A stretch of DNA of 32,531 nucleotides from a virus. Position 1 is the stretch's first letter. The number at the start of each line of letters is the position of its first letter. The stretch lies in IMG/VR virus record IMGVR_UViG_3300029787_000197, positions 1-32,531 of that record. One strand, given 5' to 3'. The position numbers and the translations under genes were made by a program. This document shows, one piece after another, positions 7,352 to 14,971 of the stretch. The notes under the pieces were generated by a model. That model was given only the letters and a program-made list of their open reading frames with translations. It made no database searches and was not told where the DNA came from.

Positions 7352-8680
7352 ATGGCATCAAGTTATTCAACAGACCTCAAACTAGAGTTGATGGTAACCG
7401 GTGAAAATGCTGGTACATGGGGTGACAACACAAACGAAAATTTAAAATTACTTCAACAAGCAATTGCTGGATTTGAATCAGTAACACTTACAAATGGTGG
7501 TACAGTAACACTAGCGATGACTAACGGAGCATTATCAAACGCTCGTAATATGGTTATTAAGTTTGCTACAATTACTTTGAACAGTGCATCAGTTGTAACA
7601 ATCCCAGATGGAATTGAAAAATTCTACATCTTTGATTTGACTGCTGTGTCTGGAGTTTCAAACTTAACAATCAAAACTGTAAGTGGTACAGGTTTTGCAC
7701 CAGCAGAACAAAAAATTGTTGCTGCATATGCTGACGGTACAAACTTAAACGAAATTGCACTTGACACTTTAGGTGGTACAATCGGAACTGCTCAAATAGC
7801 AGACAATGCTGTTACAACTGCAAAGATTCCTGATAACGCAATTACAACTGCTAAGATTTCTGCAAACCAAGTTACAACTGCAAAAATACCTGACAACGCA
7901 ATTACAACTGCAAAAATTTCTGCACTTCAAGTAACAACTGCAAAAATTGCTAACGATGCTGTTGGTTCTGACCAATTAGCAAACACTCCAGTTTCAGCAG
8001 GTTCTTACACTAATGCTGCTATCACTGTTGATGCTCAAGGTAGAGTTACAGCTGCAGCTTCAGGAGCTGCTTCAGGTGGAGATGCATTTGACTTTACATT
8101 AGCTGTTGCTGGACCAGGACCAGTTTCTACAACTTACTCACCACTTAACCCTTCCTCAACTGCAGGTTATGGTTACATGGCTGGTGGATCTGGAAACGGT
8201 GGTCAAAGAGGAGTACCAGTTAGAATTGGTGGTAACGGTGGAACAGGATCATATGGTTTCTTTACATTCAATGCACCAGGTGGACTTAGCGGAACTACAG
8301 TTAACGTAGGTGGCCCAGGTGGTGGATCACAATTTGGTAACATCATGTCAGTATCTTCTGCAAACAATGGTGGAAGTCAGATAGATCCAGGTAACCCAGG
8401 TTCTGTAACTTTCAACTTACCAGGTGGTAACGTACCAGGTACAAACCAAAACTCATTAACAAATACTCCATTTGATAACAGTGCTGACTATGCACCGCTT
8501 GTCATGCTTTTTGAAGGAGAAACTACTGATGCATTTGGTAATACTTACCCAGGTGCTCAAAACGGATTCTTTTTAGTTCAAAATATTCAAGGAGGACAAG
8601 GTGGATCTCCAAACACACCAAGAACAGATGGTAATCCAGGATACTTATTCTTCTATGAGAAAAATGGAGGAGGATTCTAA
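7352..8680 (+). CDS. Tail fibre protein with 10-residue repeats and Gly-rich tip
   Basis: 442 residues. The N-terminal 40 residues (LELMVTGENAGTWGDNTNENL) are a common marine phage fibre head that anchors to the tail. Residues about 154-203 are five 10-residue repeats of the form (V/I)TTAKI plus four variable residues, alternating PDNA and SANQ/SALQ types. Residues about 210-240 contain TVDAQGRVTAA, a known fibre motif. The last 190 residues are Gly-, Asn- and Pro-rich (GGSGNGGQRG, GGNGGTG, GGPGGGS), like polyglycine or collagen-like fibre tips that bind the host surface. There is a strong ribosome site, AGGAG, at about 7339-7343. The last base overlaps the next ATG. Host recognition is the likely role. 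Confidence 0.82.
   Translation: MASSYSTDLKLELMVTGENAGTWGDNTNENLKLLQQAIAGFESVTLTNGGTVTLAMTNGALSNARNMVIKFATITLNSASVVTIPDGIEKFYIFDLTAVSGVSNLTIKTVSGTGFAPAEQKIVAAYADGTNLNEIALDTLGGTIGTAQIADNAVTTAKIPDNAITTAKISANQVTTAKIPDNAITTAKISALQVTTAKIANDAVGSDQLANTPVSAGSYTNAAITVDAQGRVTAAASGAASGGDAFDFTLAVAGPGPVSTTYSPLNPSSTAGYGYMAGGSGNGGQRGVPVRIGGNGGTGSYGFFTFNAPGGLSGTTVNVGGPGGGSQFGNIMSVSSANNGGSQIDPGNPGSVTFNLPGGNVPGTNQNSLTNTPFDNSADYAPLVMLFEGETTDAFGNTYPGAQNGFFLVQNIQGGQGGSPNTPRTDGNPGYLFFYEKNGGGF
7811..7960 (+). repeat. Five tandem 30-bp coding repeats in the fibre shaft
   Basis: The sequence (G/A)TTACAACTGC (one copy GTAACAACTGC) recurs at 7811, 7841, 7871, 7901 and 7931. Units 1/3 and 2/4 are more alike, giving a 60-bp higher-order period. 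They encode TTAKI-containing 10-residue units of the fibre shaft. Units lie in frame without spacers, so this is not a CRISPR. Confidence 0.9.
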
Positions 8681-9189
8681 TGGCACACATTATCTGGAAC
8701 GCAGCAGGATATCATATTGGTTTATCAGCTAACGACACTGATAAAGATTATTTTTTATCTCATGAACCAACTGCAACAACAACGAGTATATCAGAAGCTG
8801 ATTTCTTATCTTTAGTTAGAAAAGAAAAACAACTTCTAGGTGCTGATCACTCATTAGATAATACTGATGAAACAAGATATGAATGTACCAAAGACAGTCA
8901 CCAAATAACTGATTGGGATTGTGGAGGAAGAATTCCTAATGCAAACTATTTTAAAGAAATTCTAGAAGGTATCATTAAACAATGTGATGACCATATGTAT
9001 TGTCACAATGAAGATAAAGATACTGCATTCAACGCAAAAGTCACTAGTCACAAAGCTAATTGTGAAACAATACTAGGTGAAATCAATGGCGGCACATGGG
9101 CTGAACCATCATGGCCAACTGATTCAGTATATAAGTATTGTGAAGGTAGATTTGGCTCTGCTTTGAGTGATTGGGAAATCCCAGTTTAA
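8680..9189 (+). CDS. Fibre-adjacent protein of unknown function
   Basis: 169 residues starting MAHIIWNAAGYHIGL; the ATG shares its A with the fibre stop (TAATG) and has a GGAGGAGG site just upstream at about 8667-8674. It contains six Cys (ECTK, WDCGG, QCDDHMYCH, NCET and KYCEG) and several His, so a metal site or disulfides are possible, though the spacing matches no zinc motif I know. Direct coupling to the fibre gene suggests a fibre chaperone or a fibre-associated subunit. No family is recognised. Confidence 0.5.
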   Translation: MAHIIWNAAGYHIGLSANDTDKDYFLSHEPTATTTSISEADFLSLVRKEKQLLGADHSLDNTDETRYECTKDSHQITDWDCGGRIPNANYFKEILEGIIKQCDDHMYCHNEDKDTAFNAKVTSHKANCETILGEINGGTWAEPSWPTDSVYKYCEGRFGSALSDWEIPV

Positions 9190-9218
9190 TTGACTTCTTA
9201 AGATAATTAAAATAGAAC
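9190..9218 (+). promoter_or_regulatory. Candidate sigma70-type promoter before the second enzyme group
   Basis: TTGACT (9190-9195) is separated by exactly 17 bases from TAGAAC (9213-9218). The first matches the -35 consensus at five of six positions and the second matches -10 at four of six. It lies in one of the longer gaps of the late region (36 bases). A start about seven bases after the -10 box would fall at or next to the ATG at 9226, producing a leaderless message. In A+T-rich DNA chance matches are common, so this is tentative. Confidence 0.35.
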
Positions 9219-9231
9219 ATCTTGTATGTTC
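9215..9231 (+). promoter_or_regulatory. Start-codon hairpin at 9226
   Basis: GAACAT / ATGTTC, a perfect 6-bp inverted repeat with loop CTTGT. The whole ATG at 9226-9228 is in the 3' arm. No Shine-Dalgarno sequence precedes this start. Same arrangement as at 1154 and 27068. Confidence 0.4.
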
Positions 9232-9987
9232 GAGAAGAAAATTAAATTTCTTTGTCTAAAAGAATATCTTGAATTTGCTGATCATAAACCTGAGCCGGTT
9301 TCTCTAAACTTACCAGAGTGGTATAAAAAATTAGAGCATACTTTCAAAAACATGACAGTAAAAGGTTGTCTTCCTTTTATGGATACTTTGACAACTGGTT
9401 ATTTAATAAGAGCAAGTCAAGACTTTTACATTGATTTACAACACAATCCTGAAGCAAAGAATGATGAAGACAAATGGCATATGAGATGTGCACCTGCATT
9501 TGCAGTAGCTTCTCCATCATTAAAAGCTAACGCTGAATATTTGGGTTTAGATATTTCAGGAAGCACACATCACTATAAACAATTAGAAGGCTCAAAATTT
9601 ATAGAAAGAAATTTAGCATCTCATTTTATTAAGTTTGATAATCCTTGGTATATAGAAACACCTCCAGGATATTCTTGTCTATTTACACCTCCTCTTAACA
9701 ATGGTGACGATAGGTTTGAATGTTTAGCAGGTATAGTTGATACAGACACTCATTATATGAGAATAAACTTTCCTGCAGTATTCAATGGTTGGAAATATAA
9801 AAATGGTTATAAGGGCACTATTAAAAAGGGGACACCTTTGGTACAAGTAATACCATTTAAAAGAGAAAGTTGGAAAATGGAGATAGGTACTGTAGACAAA
9901 AAAGAGGTTGATAGAAGAGGATTTAAAATGACAGTACAAAGATTTAAATATATAAGATCTGTATGGCACAAGAAGATAACAAAATAA
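9226..9987 (+). CDS. DUF6065-like phage protein, unknown function
   Basis: 253 residues. KGCLPFMDTLTTGYLI (about 46-61), then PPGYSCLFTPPLN (about 144-156), GIVDTDTHY and a C-terminal KGTPLVQVIPFKRE (about 203-216) form a pattern I associate with DUF6065-type proteins, found in phages and in bacterial secondary-metabolism clusters. No catalytic motif is known to me. Its 3' end overlaps the next oxygenase gene by 25 bases, so it probably belongs to the same enzyme group. It starts in a hairpin (9215-9231) without a ribosome site. The assignment rests on remembered pattern only. Confidence 0.5.
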   Translation: MFEKKIKFLCLKEYLEFADHKPEPVSLNLPEWYKKLEHTFKNMTVKGCLPFMDTLTTGYLIRASQDFYIDLQHNPEAKNDEDKWHMRCAPAFAVASPSLKANAEYLGLDISGSTHHYKQLEGSKFIERNLASHFIKFDNPWYIETPPGYSCLFTPPLNNGDDRFECLAGIVDTDTHYMRINFPAVFNGWKYKNGYKGTIKKGTPLVQVIPFKRESWKMEIGTVDKKEVDRRGFKMTVQRFKYIRSVWHKKITK

Positions 9988-10571
9988 TTTTTGATCAAAC
10001 ACAAGACAATATAGGTAAATGGGTAAAGATTTACGATAACTTTATGCCTATGGAAAAACTTGCAAAGCTATTACAGTTTTGTAATTCAGATGTATGTAAA
10101 GAACATTGGATAGCTGGAAAAGTTGGTGACAGAGGAGATGGTGGTAAAGTTAAAAAAGAAACAAGAGTTGTTGATTGTTTAGGTCTAACTAATATTGCAA
10201 AATCATATACTGCTGTACACTATGCTTGGTATATGAAAAGTGTAGTTTGTAAATTAATAGAAAAATATGTGCAGGACACAGGTGCACAAATATTTGATTT
10301 TAGAGTTCACGATATAGAGGTTTTAAGATATAATGTAGGTGGTAAGTATGAACCACATATTGATGCAAGTCTAACATATCCAAGAAGAGTAAGTATGATA
10401 ATGCTTCTTAACAATGATTATGAAGGTGGTGAATTATATTTCCCTGGTGTTGGAGAAATTAAGGTCGCGCCAAATAGAGCTATTGTATGGCCAAGTAATT
10501 ATGTTTACATTCATGGTGTTAAACCAATAACAAAAGGAACAAGGTATAGTATAGTATCATGGCTACTTTAA
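9963..10571 (+). CDS. 2OG-Fe(II) oxygenase, prolyl 4-hydroxylase family
   Basis: 202 residues and the clearest P4H-type member here. YEPHIDAS gives H132 and D134, YIHGVKPI gives distal H184, and R194 in GTRYSIVSW binds 2-oxoglutarate. The strand YEGGELYFPGVG followed by KVAPNRAIVWPS is typical of P4H catalytic domains. The N-terminal KIYDNFMP start is also family-like. The family hydroxylates proline or other residues in proteins, or free amino acids; the target here is unknown. It overlaps the preceding gene by 25 bases and the following by 13. Confidence 0.9.
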   Translation: MAQEDNKIIFDQTQDNIGKWVKIYDNFMPMEKLAKLLQFCNSDVCKEHWIAGKVGDRGDGGKVKKETRVVDCLGLTNIAKSYTAVHYAWYMKSVVCKLIEKYVQDTGAQIFDFRVHDIEVLRYNVGGKYEPHIDASLTYPRRVSMIMLLNNDYEGGELYFPGVGEIKVAPNRAIVWPSNYVYIHGVKPITKGTRYSIVSWLL

Positions 10572-11107
10572 AAGAAGCAAAAATTATAAAAGATTTTATT
10601 ACACCAGAGGAAGCAAATTTTTATTTGTGTTATACACAGATGCATCAGAGAAACAATCCTATGGCAAGTAATCCAAATAGTTATGAAGCACCTAATGATG
10701 ATACTGCATATTATTCAGATCCCCTTACTGAAAGTCTAATGTTAATGAAACATGAACGTATGGAAAAAGAATTAGGTATTAAACTATTTCCAACATACAC
10801 ATATTGGAGAATGTATACCTATGGATCTGAACTTAAAAAACACACAGATAGAAAAGCTTGTGAAGTATCAGTTACACTTCATCTAGGTTCAGATGGCACT
10901 CCTTGGCCTATTTGTTTTAACAACGAATGTTATGAATTAAAGCCAGGAGAAGCAGCTATCTACAAGGGAATCGAATGGCCACATTACAGAAAAGAACCAT
11001 ATAAAGGTGACTTTTATAGTCAGGTATTTATGCATTATGTTCATGCTGATGGTTTATACCAGGCATACAAATTCGATCAGAGACCTATGGTAGGTTTAAA
11101 GAAATAA
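10559..11107 (+). CDS. 2OG-Fe(II) oxygenase-like protein
   Basis: 182 residues. After YWRMYTYGS comes KKHTDRKAC with H95 and D97, then VSVTLHLGSDG, KPGEAAIYKG and WPHYRKE with distal H142 and R144. The order of strands and triad fits the 2OG oxygenase fold, with the distal histidine followed closely by arginine. Its C-terminal tail (residues 160-182) is extra. The start overlaps the P4H gene by 13 bases in another frame, so coupled translation is likely. It differs from its neighbour enough to be a separate subfamily. Confidence 0.78.
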   Translation: MATLKEAKIIKDFITPEEANFYLCYTQMHQRNNPMASNPNSYEAPNDDTAYYSDPLTESLMLMKHERMEKELGIKLFPTYTYWRMYTYGSELKKHTDRKACEVSVTLHLGSDGTPWPICFNNECYELKPGEAAIYKGIEWPHYRKEPYKGDFYSQVFMHYVHADGLYQAYKFDQRPMVGLKK

Positions 11108-11128
11108 GGCTTTATGCTATAATAAAGC
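11095..11128 (+). promoter_or_regulatory. Start-codon hairpin with overlapping promoter-like boxes
   Basis: A perfect 7-bp inverted repeat GCTTTAT / ATAAAGC (11109-11115 and 11122-11128, loop GCTATA) ends on the base before the ATG at 11129. An exact TATAAT lies at 11118-11123, spanning the loop and 3' arm. It is preceded at 17 bases by TTTAAA (11095-11100), a four-of-six match to -35. There is no Shine-Dalgarno sequence. A start seven bases after the -10 box would give a leaderless message. Confidence 0.42.
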
Positions 11129-13276
11129 ATGCCTTTAACAAATGTACAGATAAGACCAGGATTCAATAAACAAGTAACTCAAACAGGCGCAGAAGGTCAA
11201 TGGACTGATGGTGACTTTGTGAGATTTAGATATGGGTTGCCTGAAAAAATAGGTGGCTGGGAACAGATTCTTAATAAAACTTTAGTTGGTGCAGTAAGGG
11301 AACAATTAGTTTGGGCAGACTTACTTGGTAGAAAGTATGCTGCACTTGGTTCTAACAAAGCTTTGACTATTTATTTTGAAGGAGCTTTCTACGATATCAC
11401 TCCATTAGACACAGCTCTTACTGGAGCTACATTCACTACAGTGAATGGGTCGCCAACGGTTACCGTAAACAAATCTGGACATGAATTTTCTAATGGTGAC
11501 TTATTTACATTTACATCAGTAACACCACCAGTAGGTGCAGGTTACGTAGCGAGTGATTTTACAACAAACACTTTTGAGGTAGTAAACAGAATAGATGCAG
11601 ATAGTTTTACAATTACTATGGCTGCTAATGCAGGAACCTCAGTTTCTAACAGTGGGTCAGCTACCATAAATCCTTATGTAGAAGTTGGTCCTTTGAATCA
11701 AACTGGAGGATACGGATGGGGAACAGCAGCATGGGGTGGAGCATCAGGAACTGTATCTACACTTAACGGAGCTTTACTTAACGATTCTGCAGGAACAGGC
11801 GGATCTGGAACGTCAATCACATTATCATCTACTGTAGGGTTTCCAACTTCTGGTACAATCAAAGTTGGAGCTGAGTTTATATCGTACACCGGAACATCTA
11901 GTAACGATCTTACTGGCATCACAAGAAATGTTGCCGGAACACAATCTGCACATTCGAATGGTTCAGGGGTTGAATATTATATTGGTTGGGGACAAGCTAG
12001 TTTATCTACAACGGTAATTCTTGATCCTGCGTCTTGGTCTTTAGATCATTTTGGACAAGTCTTAATTGCTACAGTTAAAAATGGTAAAACATATAACTGG
12101 GATCCTTCTGTTGCAAACGCGTTGAATACTAGAGCTACAGCAGTTACAGGAGCCCCTACTAAATCTGTAATGTCAATCGTATCTGAAAGAGACAGACACC
12201 TTATTATTTTAGGAACAGAAACAACTGTTGGTGATGCAGCAACTCAAGATAAAATGTTTATTAGATTTTCTGACCAAGAAAACACAAGCACATATGCACC
12301 TACATCTACAAACACTGCAGGTACTTTTAGGCTAGATTCTGGTGTAAAAATTGTTGGAGCTGTAAGAGCCAAAGATTATATTTTAATTCTTACTGATACC
12401 TCTGCTTATGTAATGCAGTTTGTAGGTCCACCTTTTACTTTCAGTATAAGACAGGTAGGATCTAATTGTGGTCTTATTGGTCAACATGCATTGAGGTATG
12501 TTAATGGTGCTGTCTGGTGGATGGGTCAAGCTGGTGGTTTCTTTGTTTATGATGGTACAGTTAAAAACGTTCCTTGTTTGGTAGAGGATTTTGTATTTAC
12601 AAGTAAAGGAACTAATCTTGGTCTTAACTACAATGCAGGTGAACAAATCTATGCAGGTCTAAATCATTTATATGAAGAGATAAGTTGGTTTTATTGTAAG
12701 AATGGCTCAGAGCAAATTGACAGAGTTGTAACTTACAATTATGCAGAAGGTCTGTGGACTACAGGATCATTATCAAGAACGTCTTGGCATGATTCAACTT
12801 TATACGATGAACCATATGCAACAGAATATACTGCTGCAGCTACACCTAGCTTTCCTGTCATACAAGGTGTTACATCACAGAACGGAGCTACTACATACTA
12901 TGAGCATGAGGTAGGCAACAATCAAGTTGATTCGTCAGGTAATAAAACAGCTATACCTGCTTTTATACAGTCAGGAGATTTTGACTTAGATATAGAAGGT
13001 AATGGTCAATTTTTTATGTCTATGAGAAGATTTGTGCCAGACTTTAAATTACTAACAGGAGATGCACAGGTTACAATTAATCTTAGAAACTTCCCATCTG
13101 ATTCAGCTTCTTCATCACCTTTGGGTCCATTTACAATAAATAGTTCTACTGCTAAAATAGACACAAGAGCTAGATCTAGATTTGCTAATCTTAAAATTGC
13201 TAATCTATCAACTGATCAAAACTGGAGATACGGAACATTTAGAGCTGATATACAACCAGACGGAATGAGAGGCTAA
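11129..13276 (+). CDS. Packaged-DNA stabilisation / tail nozzle protein (P22 gp10-like)
   Basis: 715 residues. The first 45 (PLTNVQIRPGFNKQVTQTG, then GDFVRFRYGLPEKIGGW) are the hallmark start of phage stabilisation/nozzle proteins in marine podovirus-like genomes. Two modules look inserted: about 97-180 (beta, TVTVNKSGHEF and TNTFEVVN) and about 193-288, which begins with GYGWGTAAWGG and continues with a TSITLSSTVGFPTSG module seen in many phage proteins. The remainder resembles a beta-propeller-like nozzle (SIVSERDRHLIILG, GLIGQHALRYVNGAVWWMG). The WG motif also occurs repeatedly in the fibre-like protein at 5959. The role is to close the head and form the tail channel. Confidence 0.78.
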   Translation: MPLTNVQIRPGFNKQVTQTGAEGQWTDGDFVRFRYGLPEKIGGWEQILNKTLVGAVREQLVWADLLGRKYAALGSNKALTIYFEGAFYDITPLDTALTGATFTTVNGSPTVTVNKSGHEFSNGDLFTFTSVTPPVGAGYVASDFTTNTFEVVNRIDADSFTITMAANAGTSVSNSGSATINPYVEVGPLNQTGGYGWGTAAWGGASGTVSTLNGALLNDSAGTGGSGTSITLSSTVGFPTSGTIKVGAEFISYTGTSSNDLTGITRNVAGTQSAHSNGSGVEYYIGWGQASLSTTVILDPASWSLDHFGQVLIATVKNGKTYNWDPSVANALNTRATAVTGAPTKSVMSIVSERDRHLIILGTETTVGDAATQDKMFIRFSDQENTSTYAPTSTNTAGTFRLDSGVKIVGAVRAKDYILILTDTSAYVMQFVGPPFTFSIRQVGSNCGLIGQHALRYVNGAVWWMGQAGGFFVYDGTVKNVPCLVEDFVFTSKGTNLGLNYNAGEQIYAGLNHLYEEISWFYCKNGSEQIDRVVTYNYAEGLWTTGSLSRTSWHDSTLYDEPYATEYTAAATPSFPVIQGVTSQNGATTYYEHEVGNNQVDSSGNKTAIPAFIQSGDFDLDIEGNGQFFMSMRRFVPDFKLLTGDAQVTINLRNFPSDSASSSPLGPFTINSSTAKIDTRARSRFANLKIANLSTDQNWRYGTFRADIQPDGMRG

Positions 13277-13440
13277 TGGCAAAAATTAATATTATAATAC
13301 CTGAACCAAGAAGCGAGTATAGTGAAGAAAACCAAAGACAAATCTCACAAGCTTTAAGAACTACTCAAGATCAACTTAATACAAATTTTCAACAAGAACT
13401 TAAAAACGAACAGGATGCTTTTAATTATTTCTTATCATGA
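13276..13440 (+). CDS. Small coiled-coil-like protein, 54 aa
   Basis: The ATG shares its A with the stop of the nozzle gene, and the TGA overlaps the next ATG by four bases, so it is part of the late chain. Residues 12-50 are hydrophilic and helical (EENQRQISQALRTTQ, then FQQELKNEQDAF), fitting a short coiled coil. Small genes of this kind often follow the nozzle gene in marine phages; the role is unknown and may be a minor virion or assembly factor. Confidence 0.6.
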   Translation: MAKINIIIPEPRSEYSEENQRQISQALRTTQDQLNTNFQQELKNEQDAFNYFLS

Positions 13441-13787
13441 CAATACGATATAAAAACCAAGGATATAAACAAACTGGGACTGGTAAGACAACAGTATTCA
13501 CATGTCCTACTGATGCAACAGTTATAGTAAAAAGTATTTATTGTGCAAATAACGATGGGTCATCAGCAATTTTAGTCAACATGAATTTAGTAGACTCATC
13601 TGATTCAAACACAGAGTATGAATTTTTTAGAGATGATGTTGCTGCTAAATCACAAGTCAATGCTTCTCCCCAAGGATTGAACTTAGAAGCAGGGGATGCA
13701 ATAACAGTACAAGCAGCTACAGGCAGCGGTAAAATTCAAGGTGCAATAAGTTTTGCACTCATAGATAGATCACAGGAAAATGGCTAG
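13437..13787 (+). CDS. Putative virion protein, beta-sandwich-like, 116 aa
   Basis: 116 residues with alternating hydrophobic strands: KTTVFTCPTDATVIVKSIYCAN, AILVNMNLVD, LNLEAGDAITVQ and IQGAISFALIDR. The pattern suits a small beta-sandwich decoration or fibre-base protein; I have seen similar proteins in marine phage structural regions without a firm function. It overlaps both neighbours (4 and 8 bases). Confidence 0.55.
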   Translation: MTIRYKNQGYKQTGTGKTTVFTCPTDATVIVKSIYCANNDGSSAILVNMNLVDSSDSNTEYEFFRDDVAAKSQVNASPQGLNLEAGDAITVQAATGSGKIQGAISFALIDRSQENG

Positions 13788-13908
13788 AGTAAAATTTGTA
13801 AACTTTACCCCAAGACCAAAACCACCTAAACGTCCAGGTCGTCATAAGAAAAGACTTAACAAAAGCGAGAAACGGAGCTATAAGAAGTACAACTCTCAGG
13901 GACGTTAG
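13780..13908 (+). CDS. Small Lys/Arg/Pro-rich protein, 42 aa
   Basis: The ATG at 13780 follows CACAGGAAA (AGGA five bases before the start region); the stop TAG at 13906-13908 shares its G with the GTG of the next oxygenase gene. Sixteen of 42 residues are Lys or Arg and five of the first 19 are Pro (TPRPKPPKRPGRHKKR). It is too short to fold alone; a nucleic-acid-binding peptide, a packaged basic peptide, or a substrate of the adjacent hydroxylases are possible. It mirrors the 51-residue basic protein at 3512. Confidence 0.6.
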   Translation: MARVKFVNFTPRPKPPKRPGRHKKRLNKSEKRSYKKYNSQGR

Positions 13909-14486
13909 TGATTCAACATATTCTTAAAACACCAATCCATGTAGGAAAATTAGAAGAACCTATATTAACAAGATCGATAATGACGATGGTTAATGATTGT
14001 ATGCATACCAAAAATTTTAGAACAGAAAGCAATTTTGGTGGATTACAAACTAATAAGTATGATGCGAATACAAACGAAAAACTTTCAGTAAAACTATTAG
14101 AAGAGACCACTAAATACGTTGAGTCTTTACATAGAAAAAAACAATTTAAAATAACACTTAATGGATTTTGGATTAATATAAATATGAAAAATCATTTTAA
14201 CGTAGAGCATATGCATTATAATTATCAAAACAAATTTTCTGGTATATGGTATGTGCAGTGTGGTGAGGGGTCTGGTAATTTAGTATTTAAAGGACGTGAT
14301 GACTTTGTATCAGTAAGCCAACTAGACCAATATTTTAATAAAGAGTTTACTAACGATTATGAATTACAACCAAAACCTAATGATCTTATTTTGTTTCCGT
14401 CATATCTTAAACATTGGGTAAAACCTAACATGACTGAAACACCTAGAATATCAGTAGCTTTTGATATAGGTTTTATTGACGTATGA
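13908..14486 (+). CDS. 2OG-Fe(II) oxygenase, TIGR02466-like (paralogue of the gene at 107)
   Basis: 192 residues starting at GTG, with AGGGA upstream and a one-base overlap with the basic protein stop. Family motifs: FWININ (87-92), EHMHYN (H101, H103), FSGIWYV, GEGSG, LILFPSYLKHW (H169) and PRISVAF (R180). The same order occurs in the protein at 107-670 (FWINVN, HVHP, SGTFYI, GSG, LILFPGYLKH, RISLSF), so these are paralogues about 13.8 kb apart. The reaction class is clear; the substrate is not. It overlaps the next oxygenase by four bases. Confidence 0.85.
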   Translation: MIQHILKTPIHVGKLEEPILTRSIMTMVNDCMHTKNFRTESNFGGLQTNKYDANTNEKLSVKLLEETTKYVESLHRKKQFKITLNGFWININMKNHFNVEHMHYNYQNKFSGIWYVQCGEGSGNLVFKGRDDFVSVSQLDQYFNKEFTNDYELQPKPNDLILFPSYLKHWVKPNMTETPRISVAFDIGFIDV

Positions 14487-14971
14487 AAATAATTGACAAC
14501 TTTTTAAATGACGAAGAATTTAAACCTATAGTAGAAACATTTTTGGGTGAAGAGTTTCCATGGTTTTACAATGATGCAATATCAGAACGTGGTGATGACA
14601 GGTTTCAATTTATACATGGACTGTACAAAGACTGTACATTTGTTTCTAATTTTGCACCACTTATGTTTCCAATACTAAACAAACTTAATATGTTTATGTT
14701 AAAGAGAATCAAAGCAAATCTAATTACAAGAACAGAAAAACAACTTAAATCTATACCACATATTGATTTTAAAAATATCAAAACAGCCATATTCTACGTG
14801 AACACGAACAACGGATACACACAATTCGACAACAAAACTGTGCCTTCAGTTGCTAATAGAATTGTAATATTTGACAGTAATCTTAAGCACTCTTCAGTAT
14901 CTCAAACAAATACAAAACAAAGGGTGGTTATAAATTTTAATTATGTTACACAGGAAAACAATGAAAATTAA
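14483..14971 (+). CDS. 2OG-Fe(II) oxygenase, P4H-like short form
   Basis: 162 residues. It begins MKIIDNFLNDEEF, the typical start of 2OG oxygenases of phage and bacteria. The triad is H93 and D95 in PHIDF, distal H136 in NLKHSSV, and R147 in KQRVVINFNY. Between them, TAIFYVNTNNGYTQF replaces the usual GGxxxF strand with NNGYTQF. Closely coupled to the preceding oxygenase (ATGA overlap). Together they form the third oxygenase site in the window. Confidence 0.82.
   Translation: MKIIDNFLNDEEFKPIVETFLGEEFPWFYNDAISERGDDRFQFIHGLYKDCTFVSNFAPLMFPILNKLNMFMLKRIKANLITRTEKQLKSIPHIDFKNIKTAIFYVNTNNGYTQFDNKTVPSVANRIVIFDSNLKHSSVSQTNTKQRVVINFNYVTQENNEN

Noticed and set aside
7811-7960. CRISPR-like array of regular 30-bp repeats
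   Set aside because: Repeats are contiguous, in frame and encode the fibre shaft; there are no unique spacers.
8106-8309. 67-codon plus-strand frame inside the fibre gene
   Set aside because: Out-of-frame shadow of a low-complexity Gly-rich region without a ribosome site.
14943-14960. Earlier ATG for the 104-aa protein
   Set aside because: AGGAAA lies between the two ATGs and favours 14961; the earlier start has no site.
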